DNA of 64,000 nucleotides from Streptomyces narbonensis (GTDB lineage: Bacteria; Actinomycetota; Actinomycetes; Streptomycetales; Streptomycetaceae): the NCBI RefSeq assembly GCF_014649015.1, contig NZ_BMSF01000008.1, forward strand, positions 310,001 to 374,000. The letters run 5' to 3'. Under the pieces are notes generated by a model. It was not told where the DNA came from, did no database searches, and was given only the letters and a program-made list of their open reading frames with translations. Positions 42,493 through 50,396 of this stretch are shown here, piece by piece. Position 1 is the first letter of the stretch, and the number at the start of each line of letters is the position of its first letter. A program made the translations under genes and the position numbers.

Positions 42493-43626
42493 TCAGCCGA
42501 GGGGGTGGGTGGCCAGGAGGTCGCCGAGTGCCTCCTCGTGGGCGGCTGCGGGGCCGAGGGACAGTTCGAGCTGCTTGGCCCAGGCGTGGTAGCGGTGCAG
42601 GGGGTAGTCGGTGTCGGCGCCGAAGCCGCCGTGCAGGTGCTGGGCGGTCTGCACCACGCGTCGTACGCCCTCGGAGGCCCAGATCTTCGCGACGGCGATG
42701 TCCCCGGCGGCGGGGAGCGCTCCGTCGGCGCCGGTGGAGACGCGCCAGGCGGCCTGCCAGAGGGTGGCTTCCATGGCGCGCAGGTCGATGTAGCAGTCTG
42801 CGGTCTGGACGGCGACGGCCTGGAAGGTGGCCACGGGGTGGCCGAACTGTTCCCGCTTGCCGGTGTACTGGCTCGTCATGGTGAGGACGGCTTCGCCGAG
42901 TCCGAGGGCGAGGGCGCAGGTGCCGGTGGTGAGGAGTTCGCGGAGTCGTTCCCAGGCGCCTTCGGTTTCGATGACCTCGGTGCTGCCGAGGCGTACGGCG
43001 TCGAGGTGGAGTGCGGCGAGGAGTTCGCCGCTGGTGGAGTACTGCTCGGCGAGGGTGACGCCTTCGTGGGTGCGGGGGACGAGGGCGAGGACGGTGCTGC
43101 CGTCCGGGGTGTGTGCGGGGACGGCGACGAGGTCGGCGCCGTGGGCCCAGGGGACGGCGTTCTGGAGGCCGTCGAGGGTCCAGGTGGTGCCGTCGCGGCG
43201 GGCGGTGACGGCGCGGTCGGCCGGGTCGTGGCCGGTGAGTCCGTGTGAGGCGGCGGTGAGGACGAGTTCGCCGCGGCAGATTCGGGGGAGGAGCGCGGCG
43301 GCTGTCGACCGTTCCGCGTAGTGGGCGATGGTCATCGCCACTGCGCCCGTCTCGAGGAGGGGTACGCGGGCGAGGACGCGGGCGGATTCGCGCAGTACGA
43401 GGCAGAGCGCGACGGGGTCGAGTCCGGCGCCGCCGTGCTCGGGGGGCAGGACGAGACCGAGCAGGTCGGCGGCGGCGAGGCGGGACCAGAGGGATCGGTC
43501 GAGGTCCTCGGAGACGGCGCCCGGGGTGAGGGCCGGGCTCGGTACCGCGTCGGGTGTGACGCTCGCGAAGACCGCCTTGGCCGCTTCGACGGCCGCCTGT
43601 TGCTCTTCGGTGAAGGTGAAGTCCAC
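42493..43626 (-). CDS. Acyl-CoA dehydrogenase
   Basis: The 377-residue protein starts at the GTG of VDFTFTEEQQAAV with GGAGG 8 nt upstream; a longer frame exists but lacks this site. It has the N-terminal helical, middle beta and C-terminal helical domains of the family. Motifs include LVLPPEHGGAGLDPVALCLVLRE near 75-98 and REQFGHPVATFQAVAVQTADCY near 270. It oxidises an acyl-CoA to the 2-enoyl-CoA using FAD. The end QHLHGGFGADTDYPLHRYHAW is typical. Sequence type and a KstR-like operator suggest a steroid or lipid FadE-type enzyme, which is inference. Confidence 0.9.
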   Translation of the reverse strand: MDFTFTEEQQAAVEAAKAVFASVTPDAVPSPALTPGAVSEDLDRSLWSRLAAADLLGLVLPPEHGGAGLDPVALCLVLRESARVLARVPLLETGAVAMTIAHYAERSTAAALLPRICRGELVLTAASHGLTGHDPADRAVTARRDGTTWTLDGLQNAVPWAHGADLVAVPAHTPDGSTVLALVPRTHEGVTLAEQYSTSGELLAALHLDAVRLGSTEVIETEGAWERLRELLTTGTCALALGLGEAVLTMTSQYTGKREQFGHPVATFQAVAVQTADCYIDLRAMEATLWQAAWRVSTGADGALPAAGDIAVAKIWASEGVRRVVQTAQHLHGGFGADTDYPLHRYHAWAKQLELSLGPAAAHEEALGDLLATHPLG

Positions 43627-43679
43627 TGTCCTGCCCTCCCGTTGGCGCTCCTGCTCTCTGCCCTGACGAGCCGTCAAGA

Positions 43680-43693
43680 TAGAACAGGTTCTA
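43680..43693. promoter_or_regulatory. KstR-type operator
   Basis: TAGAACAGGTTCTA fits TNNAACNNGTTNNA, the KstR consensus known from mycobacteria, with perfect 6-bp arms. It lies 54 bp upstream of the acyl-CoA dehydrogenase GTG. No kstR gene is in the window. Confidence 0.65.
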
Positions 43694-43722
43694 GCGGAAG
43701 GGAATGGCGGTGCCGGGACTCG

Positions 43723-44811
43723 TCAGCGGTCGAAGTCCAACTCCACGTCCGGGGTGACGGGATGGGACTGGCAGGCCAGTACGTATCCGGCGTCGGTCTC
43801 CTCGGGCTCCAGCGCGAAGTTGCGGTCCATGCGCACCTCGCCGCCGACGAGGAAGGCGCGGCAGGTGCCGCACACTCCGCCCTTGCAGGCGTACGGGGCG
43901 TCCGCGCGGGCACGCAGCACGGTGTCGAGGAGGGTCTCGCCGCGGTCGACGGGCCAGGTGCCGGAGCGGCCGTGGAGGGTCGCGGTGAGGTTCGCGTGCG
44001 CGGGGGTGTCGGCGGGGGCGGCCGGCGCGGGTGCCGAGCCGTCGTCGACGTGGAAGATCTCCTGGTGGATCCTGCCTCGGTCCACTCCGAGGCCGCGCAG
44101 TGACTGCTCGGCGCCCTGGACGAGCCCGAACGGGCCGCAGAGGAACCAGCCGTCGATCGCGCCGACCGGCAGCAGCGCGGGCAGGAGGGTGTCGAGCCGC
44201 TCGCGGTCGAGGCGGCCGGAGTCCAGCCCCGCCTGCTGTTCCTCGCGGGAGAGGACGGTGACGAGCTGGAAGCGGTTCGGGTAGCGGTCCTTGAGGTCGG
44301 CCACCTCGTCGAGGAACATCGTGGAGGCGGCGGTGCGGTCGCTGCGGATCAGGCAGAACCGGGCCTCGGGCTCCCGGGCGAGCAGGGTGGCCGCCATGGA
44401 CAGGACCGGGGTGATGCCGCTGCCGCCGACGACGGCGGCGAAGTGGCCGGGGCGCGGGGTGAGCGCGAAGCGGCCCATGGGTTCCATGACCTCGACGAGG
44501 TCACCGGCGGCCAGCTCCTTGAGGGCGTATGTCGAGAACGCGCCGCCGTCGACGAGTCGGATGCCCACGCGCAGGACGGGGGGTTCGCCGGCGGGGGCGG
44601 CGGGGGAGCAGATCGAGTACGTGCGACGGATCTCCTCGCCCTTCTCGTCCTCGCGGCGCAGGGCGAGGTGCTGGCCGGGGAGGTGGCGGTAGGTCTCGTG
44701 GAGCTCGGGTGGCACGGCGAAGGTGACGGCCACGGAGTCGTCCGTGAGCCGCTCGACGTCGCTGACCCGGAGCGGATGGAACCCGGCCCGTGCGGCGGCT
44801 GAGGGCAGCAT
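43723..44811 (-). CDS. paaE: Phenylacetyl-CoA epoxidase reductase subunit PaaE
   Basis: The 362-residue protein has a ferredoxin-NADP reductase-like FAD domain with RRTYS (62-66), an NAD(P)-binding domain with GGSGITPV (129-136), and a C-terminal plant-type 2Fe-2S domain with Cys309, 314, 317 and 347. PaaE passes electrons from NADPH to the PaaAC di-iron oxygenase that makes phenylacetyl-CoA epoxide. It is the last gene of paaABCDE; its ATG abuts the paaD stop. Confidence 0.96.
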   Translation of the reverse strand: MLPSAAARAGFHPLRVSDVERLTDDSVAVTFAVPPELHETYRHLPGQHLALRREDEKGEEIRRTYSICSPAAPAGEPPVLRVGIRLVDGGAFSTYALKELAAGDLVEVMEPMGRFALTPRPGHFAAVVGGSGITPVLSMAATLLAREPEARFCLIRSDRTAASTMFLDEVADLKDRYPNRFQLVTVLSREEQQAGLDSGRLDRERLDTLLPALLPVGAIDGWFLCGPFGLVQGAEQSLRGLGVDRGRIHQEIFHVDDGSAPAPAAPADTPAHANLTATLHGRSGTWPVDRGETLLDTVLRARADAPYACKGGVCGTCRAFLVGGEVRMDRNFALEPEETDAGYVLACQSHPVTPDVELDFDR

Positions 44812-45309
44812 CTACAGCTCCTTGAAGTGGTCGAACGGTTCGCGGCAGGCGGTGCAGCGGCGCAGGGCCTTGCACGCGGTGGAGGAGAAGCGGCTGAGGA
44901 GTTCGGTGTCGGTGGAGCCGCAGTGGGGGCAGCGGATCGCCAGGGTGAGGGGCACGGGGCCGCCGGCCGGGCCCTGGGGGCGGGGCGGGGCGATGCCGAA
45001 CTCGGCGAGCTTGCGCCGGCCTTCCTCGCTGATGTCGTCGGTGGACCAGGCGGGGGCGAGGACCGTGACGACGGAGACGTCGGGCACTCCGTGCTCGTGG
45101 AGGGCGTGCTCGATGTCGGAGGACATCGCCTCTATCGCGGGGCAGCCGGTGTAGGTGGGGGTGAGGGTGACCTCGACGCGGCCGGGGCCGGTGACGTGGA
45201 CGCCCCGCATGACGCCGAGTTCCTCCAGGGTGAGGACGGGCAGTTCCGGGTCGGGAACGGCGCCGGCGATCCGGCTGAGCTCCTCCTCCAGGGCCGTCAT
45301 GGTCACCAT
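44812..45309 (-). CDS. paaD: Phenylacetyl-CoA epoxidase assembly protein PaaD
   Basis: The 165-residue protein has an N-terminal MIP18/DUF59-type domain (LSRIAGAVPDPELPVLTLEELGVMRGV) and a C-terminal zinc-ribbon-like part with CPHC and CTAC plus Cys in STACKALRRC. PaaD is thought to mature the Fe-S or di-iron centre of the PaaABC(E) epoxidase. The ATG at 45309 overlaps the paaC stop; an ATG 9 bp downstream is possible. Confidence 0.93.
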   Translation of the reverse strand: MVTMTALEEELSRIAGAVPDPELPVLTLEELGVMRGVHVTGPGRVEVTLTPTYTGCPAIEAMSSDIEHALHEHGVPDVSVVTVLAPAWSTDDISEEGRRKLAEFGIAPPRPQGPAGGPVPLTLAIRCPHCGSTDTELLSRFSSTACKALRRCTACREPFDHFKEL

Positions 45310-46061
45310 GTCGCCCCCGGGTGGCTGCGGTGCAGGTGCTGCATCTCGGCGAGCATGCGGCCGAAGGACTCGGTGTGGAGGCCCTGGCGGCCGGCGCCTG
45401 CGGCCCAGGCTCCGGTGCGGGGGCCGGTGGGCACGGTGAGCGTGGCCTTGGTGAGGACGGCTGTGACGGAGTCCAGCCAGGCGCTCTCCATGGCGGTGTG
45501 GTCCAGGTCGAGGCCGTCGACGGGCTGGAACAGCTCGCCGGTGTACCGCCAGAGGGTGTCGCAGGCCCGCTGCATGCGGTCGTGGCTCTCGGGGGTGCCG
45601 TCGCCGAGGCGCAGGGTCCAGTGCTCGGCGTGGTCCTGGTGGTAGGCGACTTCCTTGACGGCCTTGGCCGCCAGGCCTGCGAAGGGGCCGTCGCCGGCTG
45701 CCAGCTGTCCGTACAGGAGGTGCTGGTAGGTGGAGAAGTACAGCTGTCGGGCGATGGTGTGGGCGAAGTCGCCGTTGGGCTGTTCGACCAGCTGGGCGTT
45801 CCGGAAGGAGCGCTCCTCGCGGAGGTAGGCCAGTTCGTCCTCGTCGCCGACGAGGGAGAGCAGGATGCGGGCCTGACCGAGGAGGTCGAGCGCGATGTTC
45901 GCGAGGGCGACCTCTTCCTCCAGGACGGGGGCGGAGCCGGCCCACTCCCCCAGGCGGTGGGAGAGGACGAGGGCGTCGTCGCCGAGGGCGAGGGCGGCGG
46001 CGGTGATCGCGGAGGTCTCGACGCCGGGCCCGGCGGTCTCGCGGGTGTCGGGGGTGCTCAC
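45303..46061 (-). CDS. paaC: Phenylacetyl-CoA epoxidase subunit PaaC
   Basis: The 252-residue helical, ferritin-like subunit starts from GTG overlapping the paaB stop by 4 bp. Features include LEEEVALANIALDLLGQARILL and AVKEVAYHQDHAEHW. PaaC is the structural partner of catalytic PaaA in the ring 1,2-epoxidase. Length agrees with the family (about 250). Confidence 0.96.
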   Translation of the reverse strand: MSTPDTRETAGPGVETSAITAAALALGDDALVLSHRLGEWAGSAPVLEEEVALANIALDLLGQARILLSLVGDEDELAYLREERSFRNAQLVEQPNGDFAHTIARQLYFSTYQHLLYGQLAAGDGPFAGLAAKAVKEVAYHQDHAEHWTLRLGDGTPESHDRMQRACDTLWRYTGELFQPVDGLDLDHTAMESAWLDSVTAVLTKATLTVPTGPRTGAWAAGAGRQGLHTESFGRMLAEMQHLHRSHPGATW

Positions 46062-46345
46062 AGGTGCTTCACCCCCTCCGGGATCTCGTAGAACGTCGGG
46101 TGGCGGTAGGGCTTGTCCGCGGACGGTTCGAAGAAGGGGTCCTTCTCGTCGGGCGAGGAGGCGGTGATCTCGGTGGAGGGCACGACCCAGATCGAGACGC
46201 CTTCGCTCCTGCGGGTGTACAGGTCGCGGGCGTTGCGCAGGGCCATCTCCGCGTCGGGCGCGTGGAGACTGCCCGCGTGGGTGTGGGACAGTCCGCGGCG
46301 GGAGCGCACGAACACCTCCCACAGCGGCCAGCTGTCGCTCGTCAT
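46058..46345 (-). CDS. paaB: Phenylacetyl-CoA epoxidase subunit PaaB
   Basis: The 95-residue small subunit has the characteristic start WPLWEVFVRSRRGLSHTHAGSLHAPDAEMAL. It bridges PaaAC heterodimers. Its ATG overlaps the paaA stop in ATGA, and its stop overlaps the paaC GTG, indicating tight translational coupling. Confidence 0.96.
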   Translation of the reverse strand: MTSDSWPLWEVFVRSRRGLSHTHAGSLHAPDAEMALRNARDLYTRRSEGVSIWVVPSTEITASSPDEKDPFFEPSADKPYRHPTFYEIPEGVKHL

Positions 46346-47358
46346 GCCTGTGCCTCCCCGTGCTTGCCGGTGTGCTTCTCCGCGTAGGCCGCGGCTGCTT
46401 CTCTGACCCAGGCGCCGTCCTCGTGGGCCTGGCGCCGCCTGCTGAGCCGCTGGTCGTTGCAGGGGCCGTTGCCCTTGAGGACGTCCCAGAACTCGGTCCA
46501 GTCGATGGGGCCGAAGTCGTAGTGCCCGCGCTCCTCGTTCCACCGGAGGTCGGGGTCGGGGAGGGTGAGGCCGAGGGCCTCGGCCTGGGGCACGGCGATG
46601 TCGACGAAGCGCTGACGCAGTTCGTCGTTGGTGTGGCGCTTGATCTTCCAGGCCATCGCCTGGGCGGTGTGGGTCGACTCGTCGTCGGGCGGGCCGAACA
46701 TCATCAGGGAGGGCCACCACCAGCGGTCCACCGCGTCCTGCGCCATGGCGTGCTGGGCCTCGGTGCCGTTCGACAGGGCGAGGAGGGCCTCGTACCCCTG
46801 GCGCTGGTGGAAGGACTCCTCCTTGCAGACCCGGACCATCGCGCGGGCGTACGGCCCGTAGGAGCAGCGGCACAGGGGGACCTGGTTGGTGATCGCGGCG
46901 CCGTCCACGAGCCAGCCGATCGCGCCGACGTCGGCCCAGGTCAGCGTCGGGTAGTTGAAGATCGAGGAGTACTTCTGGCGGCCGGAGTGGAGCTTGTCGA
47001 GGAGCTCGTCGCGGCTGGTGCCGAGGGTTTCCGCGGCGCTGTACAGGTACAGGCCGTGGCCGGCCTCGTCCTGGACCTTGGCCATGAGGATCGCCTTGCG
47101 GCGCAGCGAGGGCGCGCGGGTGATCCAGTTCGCCTCGGGCTGCATGCCGATGATCTCGGAGTGGGCGTGCTGCGCGATCTGCCGGACGAGCGAGGCGCGG
47201 TAGGCCTCGGGCATCCAGTCGCGCGGCTCGATCCGCTCGTCGGCGGCCACGGCGGCGTCGAACACGGCTTCGTAGGCGGCCTGTGTCGCCGCTACGGCCG
47301 TGTCCGACACGCCGGGCGCGCCCGTGGTCCCTGTCGTCCCTGCCGTCACTGCGGTCAT
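46342..47358 (-). CDS. paaA: Phenylacetyl-CoA epoxidase catalytic subunit PaaA
   Basis: The 338-residue catalytic di-iron subunit carries metal-ligand helices HAHSEIIGMQPE, KVQDEAGHGLYLY and CKEESFHQRQGYE (E..EAGH and EESFH). A Thr/Gly-rich N-terminal 22 residues are extra. It catalyses O2-dependent epoxidation of phenylacetyl-CoA. It is the first gene of the operon. GGGGG lies 5 nt before the ATG, and a TetR-type operator lies 11-28 bp upstream, overlapping the probable promoter. Confidence 0.97.
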   Translation of the reverse strand: MTAVTAGTTGTTGAPGVSDTAVAATQAAYEAVFDAAVAADERIEPRDWMPEAYRASLVRQIAQHAHSEIIGMQPEANWITRAPSLRRKAILMAKVQDEAGHGLYLYSAAETLGTSRDELLDKLHSGRQKYSSIFNYPTLTWADVGAIGWLVDGAAITNQVPLCRCSYGPYARAMVRVCKEESFHQRQGYEALLALSNGTEAQHAMAQDAVDRWWWPSLMMFGPPDDESTHTAQAMAWKIKRHTNDELRQRFVDIAVPQAEALGLTLPDPDLRWNEERGHYDFGPIDWTEFWDVLKGNGPCNDQRLSRRRQAHEDGAWVREAAAAYAEKHTGKHGEAQA

Positions 47359-47368
47359 CGAACCCCCT

Positions 47369-47386
47369 ACCGACCGATCGTTCGGT
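47369..47386. promoter_or_regulatory. PaaR-type operator upstream of paaA
   Basis: On the minus strand this reads ACCGAACGATCGGTCGGT; the core ACCGNNCGNNCGGT (47373-47386) matches the TetR-family PaaR motif I recall from Corynebacterium. It is 17 of 18 identical to the site at 52159. It ends 11 bp before the paaA start. Confidence 0.8.
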
Positions 47387-47431
47387 TGAATGACTTCAAT
47401 GGTGAGTCGGCGGCCCGTATGGTGTCAACCC

Positions 47432-47440
47432 TGTGGATAA
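47432..47440 (-). promoter_or_regulatory. Single DnaA box
   Basis: TGTGGATAA is a perfect TTATCCACA on the minus strand, located between paaA and the DUF5819 gene, about 30 bp before the latter's start. Confidence 0.5.
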
Positions 47441-47470
47441 CCGAGGTGGGCCGATCGGGATCGGGGCGGG

Positions 47471-48262
47471 ATGGACGCAGACGTCGAAAGGGACATCGAC
47501 GCGGACGTCGAGACAGGCGTCATGACGAGCGCCGGAACGGGCGTACGGGGTGTGCCGGCCGGGCCCGCCGGCAGCGGGATCATGGCGCTGTCGCTGCCCT
47601 ACCAGGTCGTCGCCGCCGTGGCGCTCGCCGTGGCCGGGGTCTTCGTCTGTGTCCACCTGGCGATGGTGTTCCTGCACGTCGCGCCGTCCAACACGCTCAC
47701 CAAGCGGCACGGCCAGGCCGTCGACGACTGGATCTATCCCGAGTTCGAACAGAACTGGAAGCTCTTCGCGCCCAACCCGCTCCAGCAGAACGTCTCCGTC
47801 GAGGTCCGCGCCGAGATCGTCACCGCCGGCGACGGCCGCCGCACCACCGACTGGATCGACCTCACCGCGCAGGACACCGCGGCGATCCGCCACAACCCGC
47901 TGCCCAGCCACACCCAGCAGAACGAGCTCCGCAGGGCCGTGGACTTCTACCTGAACTCGCACTCCGACGACGACCGTCCCAACGGGACGCGCGGCCACCT
48001 CTCGGAGGAGTACATGCGCCGGATCGCGATGCTCCGGCTCGGCGGCATCGCCTCCCTCGAAGGGGCCGACGTGCGCCGCGTGCAGCTGCGCGCGGTCACC
48101 CGGCCCGTGCCCGCGCCCCGATGGAGCACCGAGAAGAACGAGGTCACCCCTTCCTATCGCGACCTTCCCTGGTGGAAGGTGACCGATGCCGACCGGCCCG
48201 AAGGCGACACCCGCAGCCGTGCGGACGCCGCCGGTCCGAGCCGTGGGGAGGGAGGGCGATGA
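47471..48262 (+). CDS. DUF5819 membrane protein
   Basis: The protein has up to 263 residues; internal starts are possible because the first 35 residues are low complexity. One TM helix (about 42-68) is followed by an external domain with PEFEQNWKLFAPNPLQQNVSVEVRAEI, the DUF5819 signature. Its stop overlaps the start of the HTTM gene by 4 bp (ATGA), so the two are translated together. DUF5819 plus HTTM pairs are common in Streptomyces; they may handle vitamin-K-dependent-carboxylase-like chemistry or membrane assembly, but that is inference. Confidence 0.88.
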   Translation: MDADVERDIDADVETGVMTSAGTGVRGVPAGPAGSGIMALSLPYQVVAAVALAVAGVFVCVHLAMVFLHVAPSNTLTKRHGQAVDDWIYPEFEQNWKLFAPNPLQQNVSVEVRAEIVTAGDGRRTTDWIDLTAQDTAAIRHNPLPSHTQQNELRRAVDFYLNSHSDDDRPNGTRGHLSEEYMRRIAMLRLGGIASLEGADVRRVQLRAVTRPVPAPRWSTEKNEVTPSYRDLPWWKVTDADRPEGDTRSRADAAGPSRGEGGR

Positions 48263-49521
48263 GCGGTTCCACCGCCACGCGCGCGCGGACGCGTGAACCC
48301 TTCGACCGGAGGATCGCCCGCGCCGTCCAGGCCGTCACCGGCCGCGCGCTCGGCCCGTACCAGACGGCGATCGTCCGGATCGGCTTCTCGCTGACCTGGC
48401 TCGTCTTCCTGCTGCGAGAGCTGCCGCACCGGCACGAGATGTACGGGCCCGACGGCCCGTGGTCCTGGGAGCTGGCGAGCCGGCTGATCGCCGACAACCG
48501 GGCCTTCACCGTGCTGATGTGGTCGGACGGGCGGCTGTGGTTCGAGCTCGTCTACGGGCTCGCCGTGCTCTCCACCGCCCTGCTCCTCGTCGGCTGGCGC
48601 ACCCGGGCCGTGTCGGTGGTCTTCATGGTCGGGGTCCTCTCGCTGCAGAACCGCTCCGTCTTCCTCGGCGACGGCGGCGACAACGTCCTGCACCTCGCCG
48701 CGATCTACCTCGTCCTCACCCGCTGCGGCCAGGTGTGGTCCCTCGACGCCAGGAGGGCCGAGCGCGAGGCCGCGCGCAGGGCGGCGGCCCGTGCGGCCGG
48801 AGAAGCGGTCGAGGCCGAGCGCCGGGACCTCGTCGGCCCGCTGCTGTGGACCGTGCTCGGCGGCTTCCTGCTCGCCACCACCTGGTTCAGCGGCGTCACC
48901 GGCGAATGGTGGCTGCCGGTGCTGCTGTGGGTGCTGTGGCTCGGGCACGGCTTGTGGTGGCTGGCCTGCCGGCTCGCGCCCGGAGAGCCGCGCACCCTGC
49001 TCGACGTCCTCGCCAACCTCACGCACAACGCCGCCCTCGTCGTGATCATGGCCGAGGTCTGCCTGATCTACGCCACGGCCGGCTGGTACAAGATCCAGGG
49101 CTCGCGCTGGCAGGACGGCACCGCCCTGTACTACCCGCTCCACCTCGACTACTTCTCGCCCTGGCCCGCACTCTCCGAGATGCTCGGCTCCAGCGGGATC
49201 ATGGTGCTGCTGCTGACCTACGGCACGGTGATCGTGCAGATCGCCTTCCCGTTCACGCTCTTCCACCGCAAGGTCAAGAACGTCCTGCTGGTCGCGATGA
49301 TGCTGGAGCACGCCGGGATCGCCGTGCTCCTCGGACTGCCGGTCTTCTCGCTCGCGATGATCTCCGCCGACGCCGTGTTCCTGCCGACGGCCTTCCTGGT
49401 GGCCCTCGGCGCCAAGGCGGCGCGGGGCCGGGACCGGCTGTGGGGGCGGCGGTCCGCCGGGACGCTGCCCGAGCAGCGCCGTACGGGTGAGGAGCACGGT
49501 CCCCGTACCCTCGTCGGGTGA
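48259..49521 (+). CDS. HTTM domain membrane protein (VKG-carboxylase-like)
   Basis: The 420-residue polytopic protein has about 8-9 TM helices. The HTTM family (horizontally transferred TM domain, related to vitamin K-dependent gamma-carboxylase) is indicated by the N-terminal PYQTAIVRIGFSLTWLVFLLREL and by FLGDGGDNVLHLAAIYLVLTRCG and GWYKIQGSRWQDGTALYYPLHLDYF. Catalytic competence is unproven for bacterial members. It overlaps the methyltransferase gene by 4 bp (GTGA). Confidence 0.9.
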   Translation: MSGSTATRARTREPFDRRIARAVQAVTGRALGPYQTAIVRIGFSLTWLVFLLRELPHRHEMYGPDGPWSWELASRLIADNRAFTVLMWSDGRLWFELVYGLAVLSTALLLVGWRTRAVSVVFMVGVLSLQNRSVFLGDGGDNVLHLAAIYLVLTRCGQVWSLDARRAEREAARRAAARAAGEAVEAERRDLVGPLLWTVLGGFLLATTWFSGVTGEWWLPVLLWVLWLGHGLWWLACRLAPGEPRTLLDVLANLTHNAALVVIMAEVCLIYATAGWYKIQGSRWQDGTALYYPLHLDYFSPWPALSEMLGSSGIMVLLLTYGTVIVQIAFPFTLFHRKVKNVLLVAMMLEHAGIAVLLGLPVFSLAMISADAVFLPTAFLVALGAKAARGRDRLWGRRSAGTLPEQRRTGEEHGPRTLVG

Positions 49522-50222
49522 GCACCACCGAAGAGAAGACCGGAGCCGAGGCGGCCGACACGGCTGCGGCGGCCGAGGCGGCCGAGCCGGTTCAGTACGA
49601 CGAGGGCTTCGCCCCCGAGATCGGCGTCGGGCCGCACCCGGAGCCGTGGCCGGAGGACGAGCGCTACGACCCCGAGCTGCTCGCGGAGGGCGACCGACGC
49701 AATGTCGTGGACCGCTACCGGTACTGGACGCGGGAGGCGGTCGTCGCCGACCTCGACACCCGGCGTCACGACTTCCACGTGGCGGTGGAGAACTGGGGCC
49801 ACGACTTCAACATCGGCTCGGTCGTGCGGACCGCCAACGCCTTCCTCGCCAAGGAGGTCCACATCGTGGGCCGACGGCGCTGGAACCGGCGGGGCGCCAT
49901 GGTCACCGACCGCTACCAGCACGTCCGCCACCACCCGGACACGGAGTCGCTGACCGCGTGGGCGGCGGCCGAGGGCCTGCCGATCATCGGGATCGACAAC
50001 CTCCCCGGCGCGGTGCCGCTGGAGCGGACCGTGCTGCCGCGCCGCTGCGTGCTGCTCTTCGGGCAGGAGGGCCCGGGGCTCACGGACGAGGCACGCGCAC
50101 GCGTGGAGATGGTCTGCTCGATCGCCCAGTTCGGCTCGACCCGGTCGATCAACGCGGGAGCCGCCGCCGCGATCGCCATGCACGCGTGGGTGCAGCGGTA
50201 CGCGGAGATCGAGACGCCCTGA
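49518..50222 (+). CDS. TrmH/SpoU family RNA 2'-O-methyltransferase
   Basis: The 234-residue protein starts from GTG. A disordered Ala/Glu N-terminus (1-55) precedes the SPOUT fold. Motifs are VENWGHDFNIGSVVRTANAF (motif 1), LLFGQEGPGLTDEA (motif 2) and STRSINAGAAAAIAMHAW (motif 3), which form the SAM-binding knot. It 2'-O-methylates rRNA or tRNA; the target is not predictable here. Confidence 0.92.
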   Translation: MSTTEEKTGAEAADTAAAAEAAEPVQYDEGFAPEIGVGPHPEPWPEDERYDPELLAEGDRRNVVDRYRYWTREAVVADLDTRRHDFHVAVENWGHDFNIGSVVRTANAFLAKEVHIVGRRRWNRRGAMVTDRYQHVRHHPDTESLTAWAAAEGLPIIGIDNLPGAVPLERTVLPRRCVLLFGQEGPGLTDEARARVEMVCSIAQFGSTRSINAGAAAAIAMHAWVQRYAEIETP

Positions 50223-50360
50223 CAGCAGGGATCGAGACGCCCCGACGGCAGGGGTCGAGGCGCCCTGGCAGCGGGGATGGGGACGCCCTGACGGCAGGGA
50301 TCGAGACGCCCTGGCAGCGGAGATGGGGACGCCCTGACGGTCGAGGCCCCCTGACAGCGG
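50211..50360. repeat. Degenerate 27-bp tandem repeat after the methyltransferase gene
   Basis: Units of the type GACGCCCTGACGGCAGGGAT run from the last codons of the methyltransferase (IETP) to near 50360, alternating GATCGAGACGCC and GATGGGGACGCC forms, with imperfect inverted repeats CCCTG/CAGGG within each unit. It lies between convergent genes (methyltransferase and paaN) and may help terminate both. Confidence 0.75.
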
Positions 50361-50396
50361 TGCGGGGGCCGCGTGGGGCCCCCGCACCGGTCGAGG

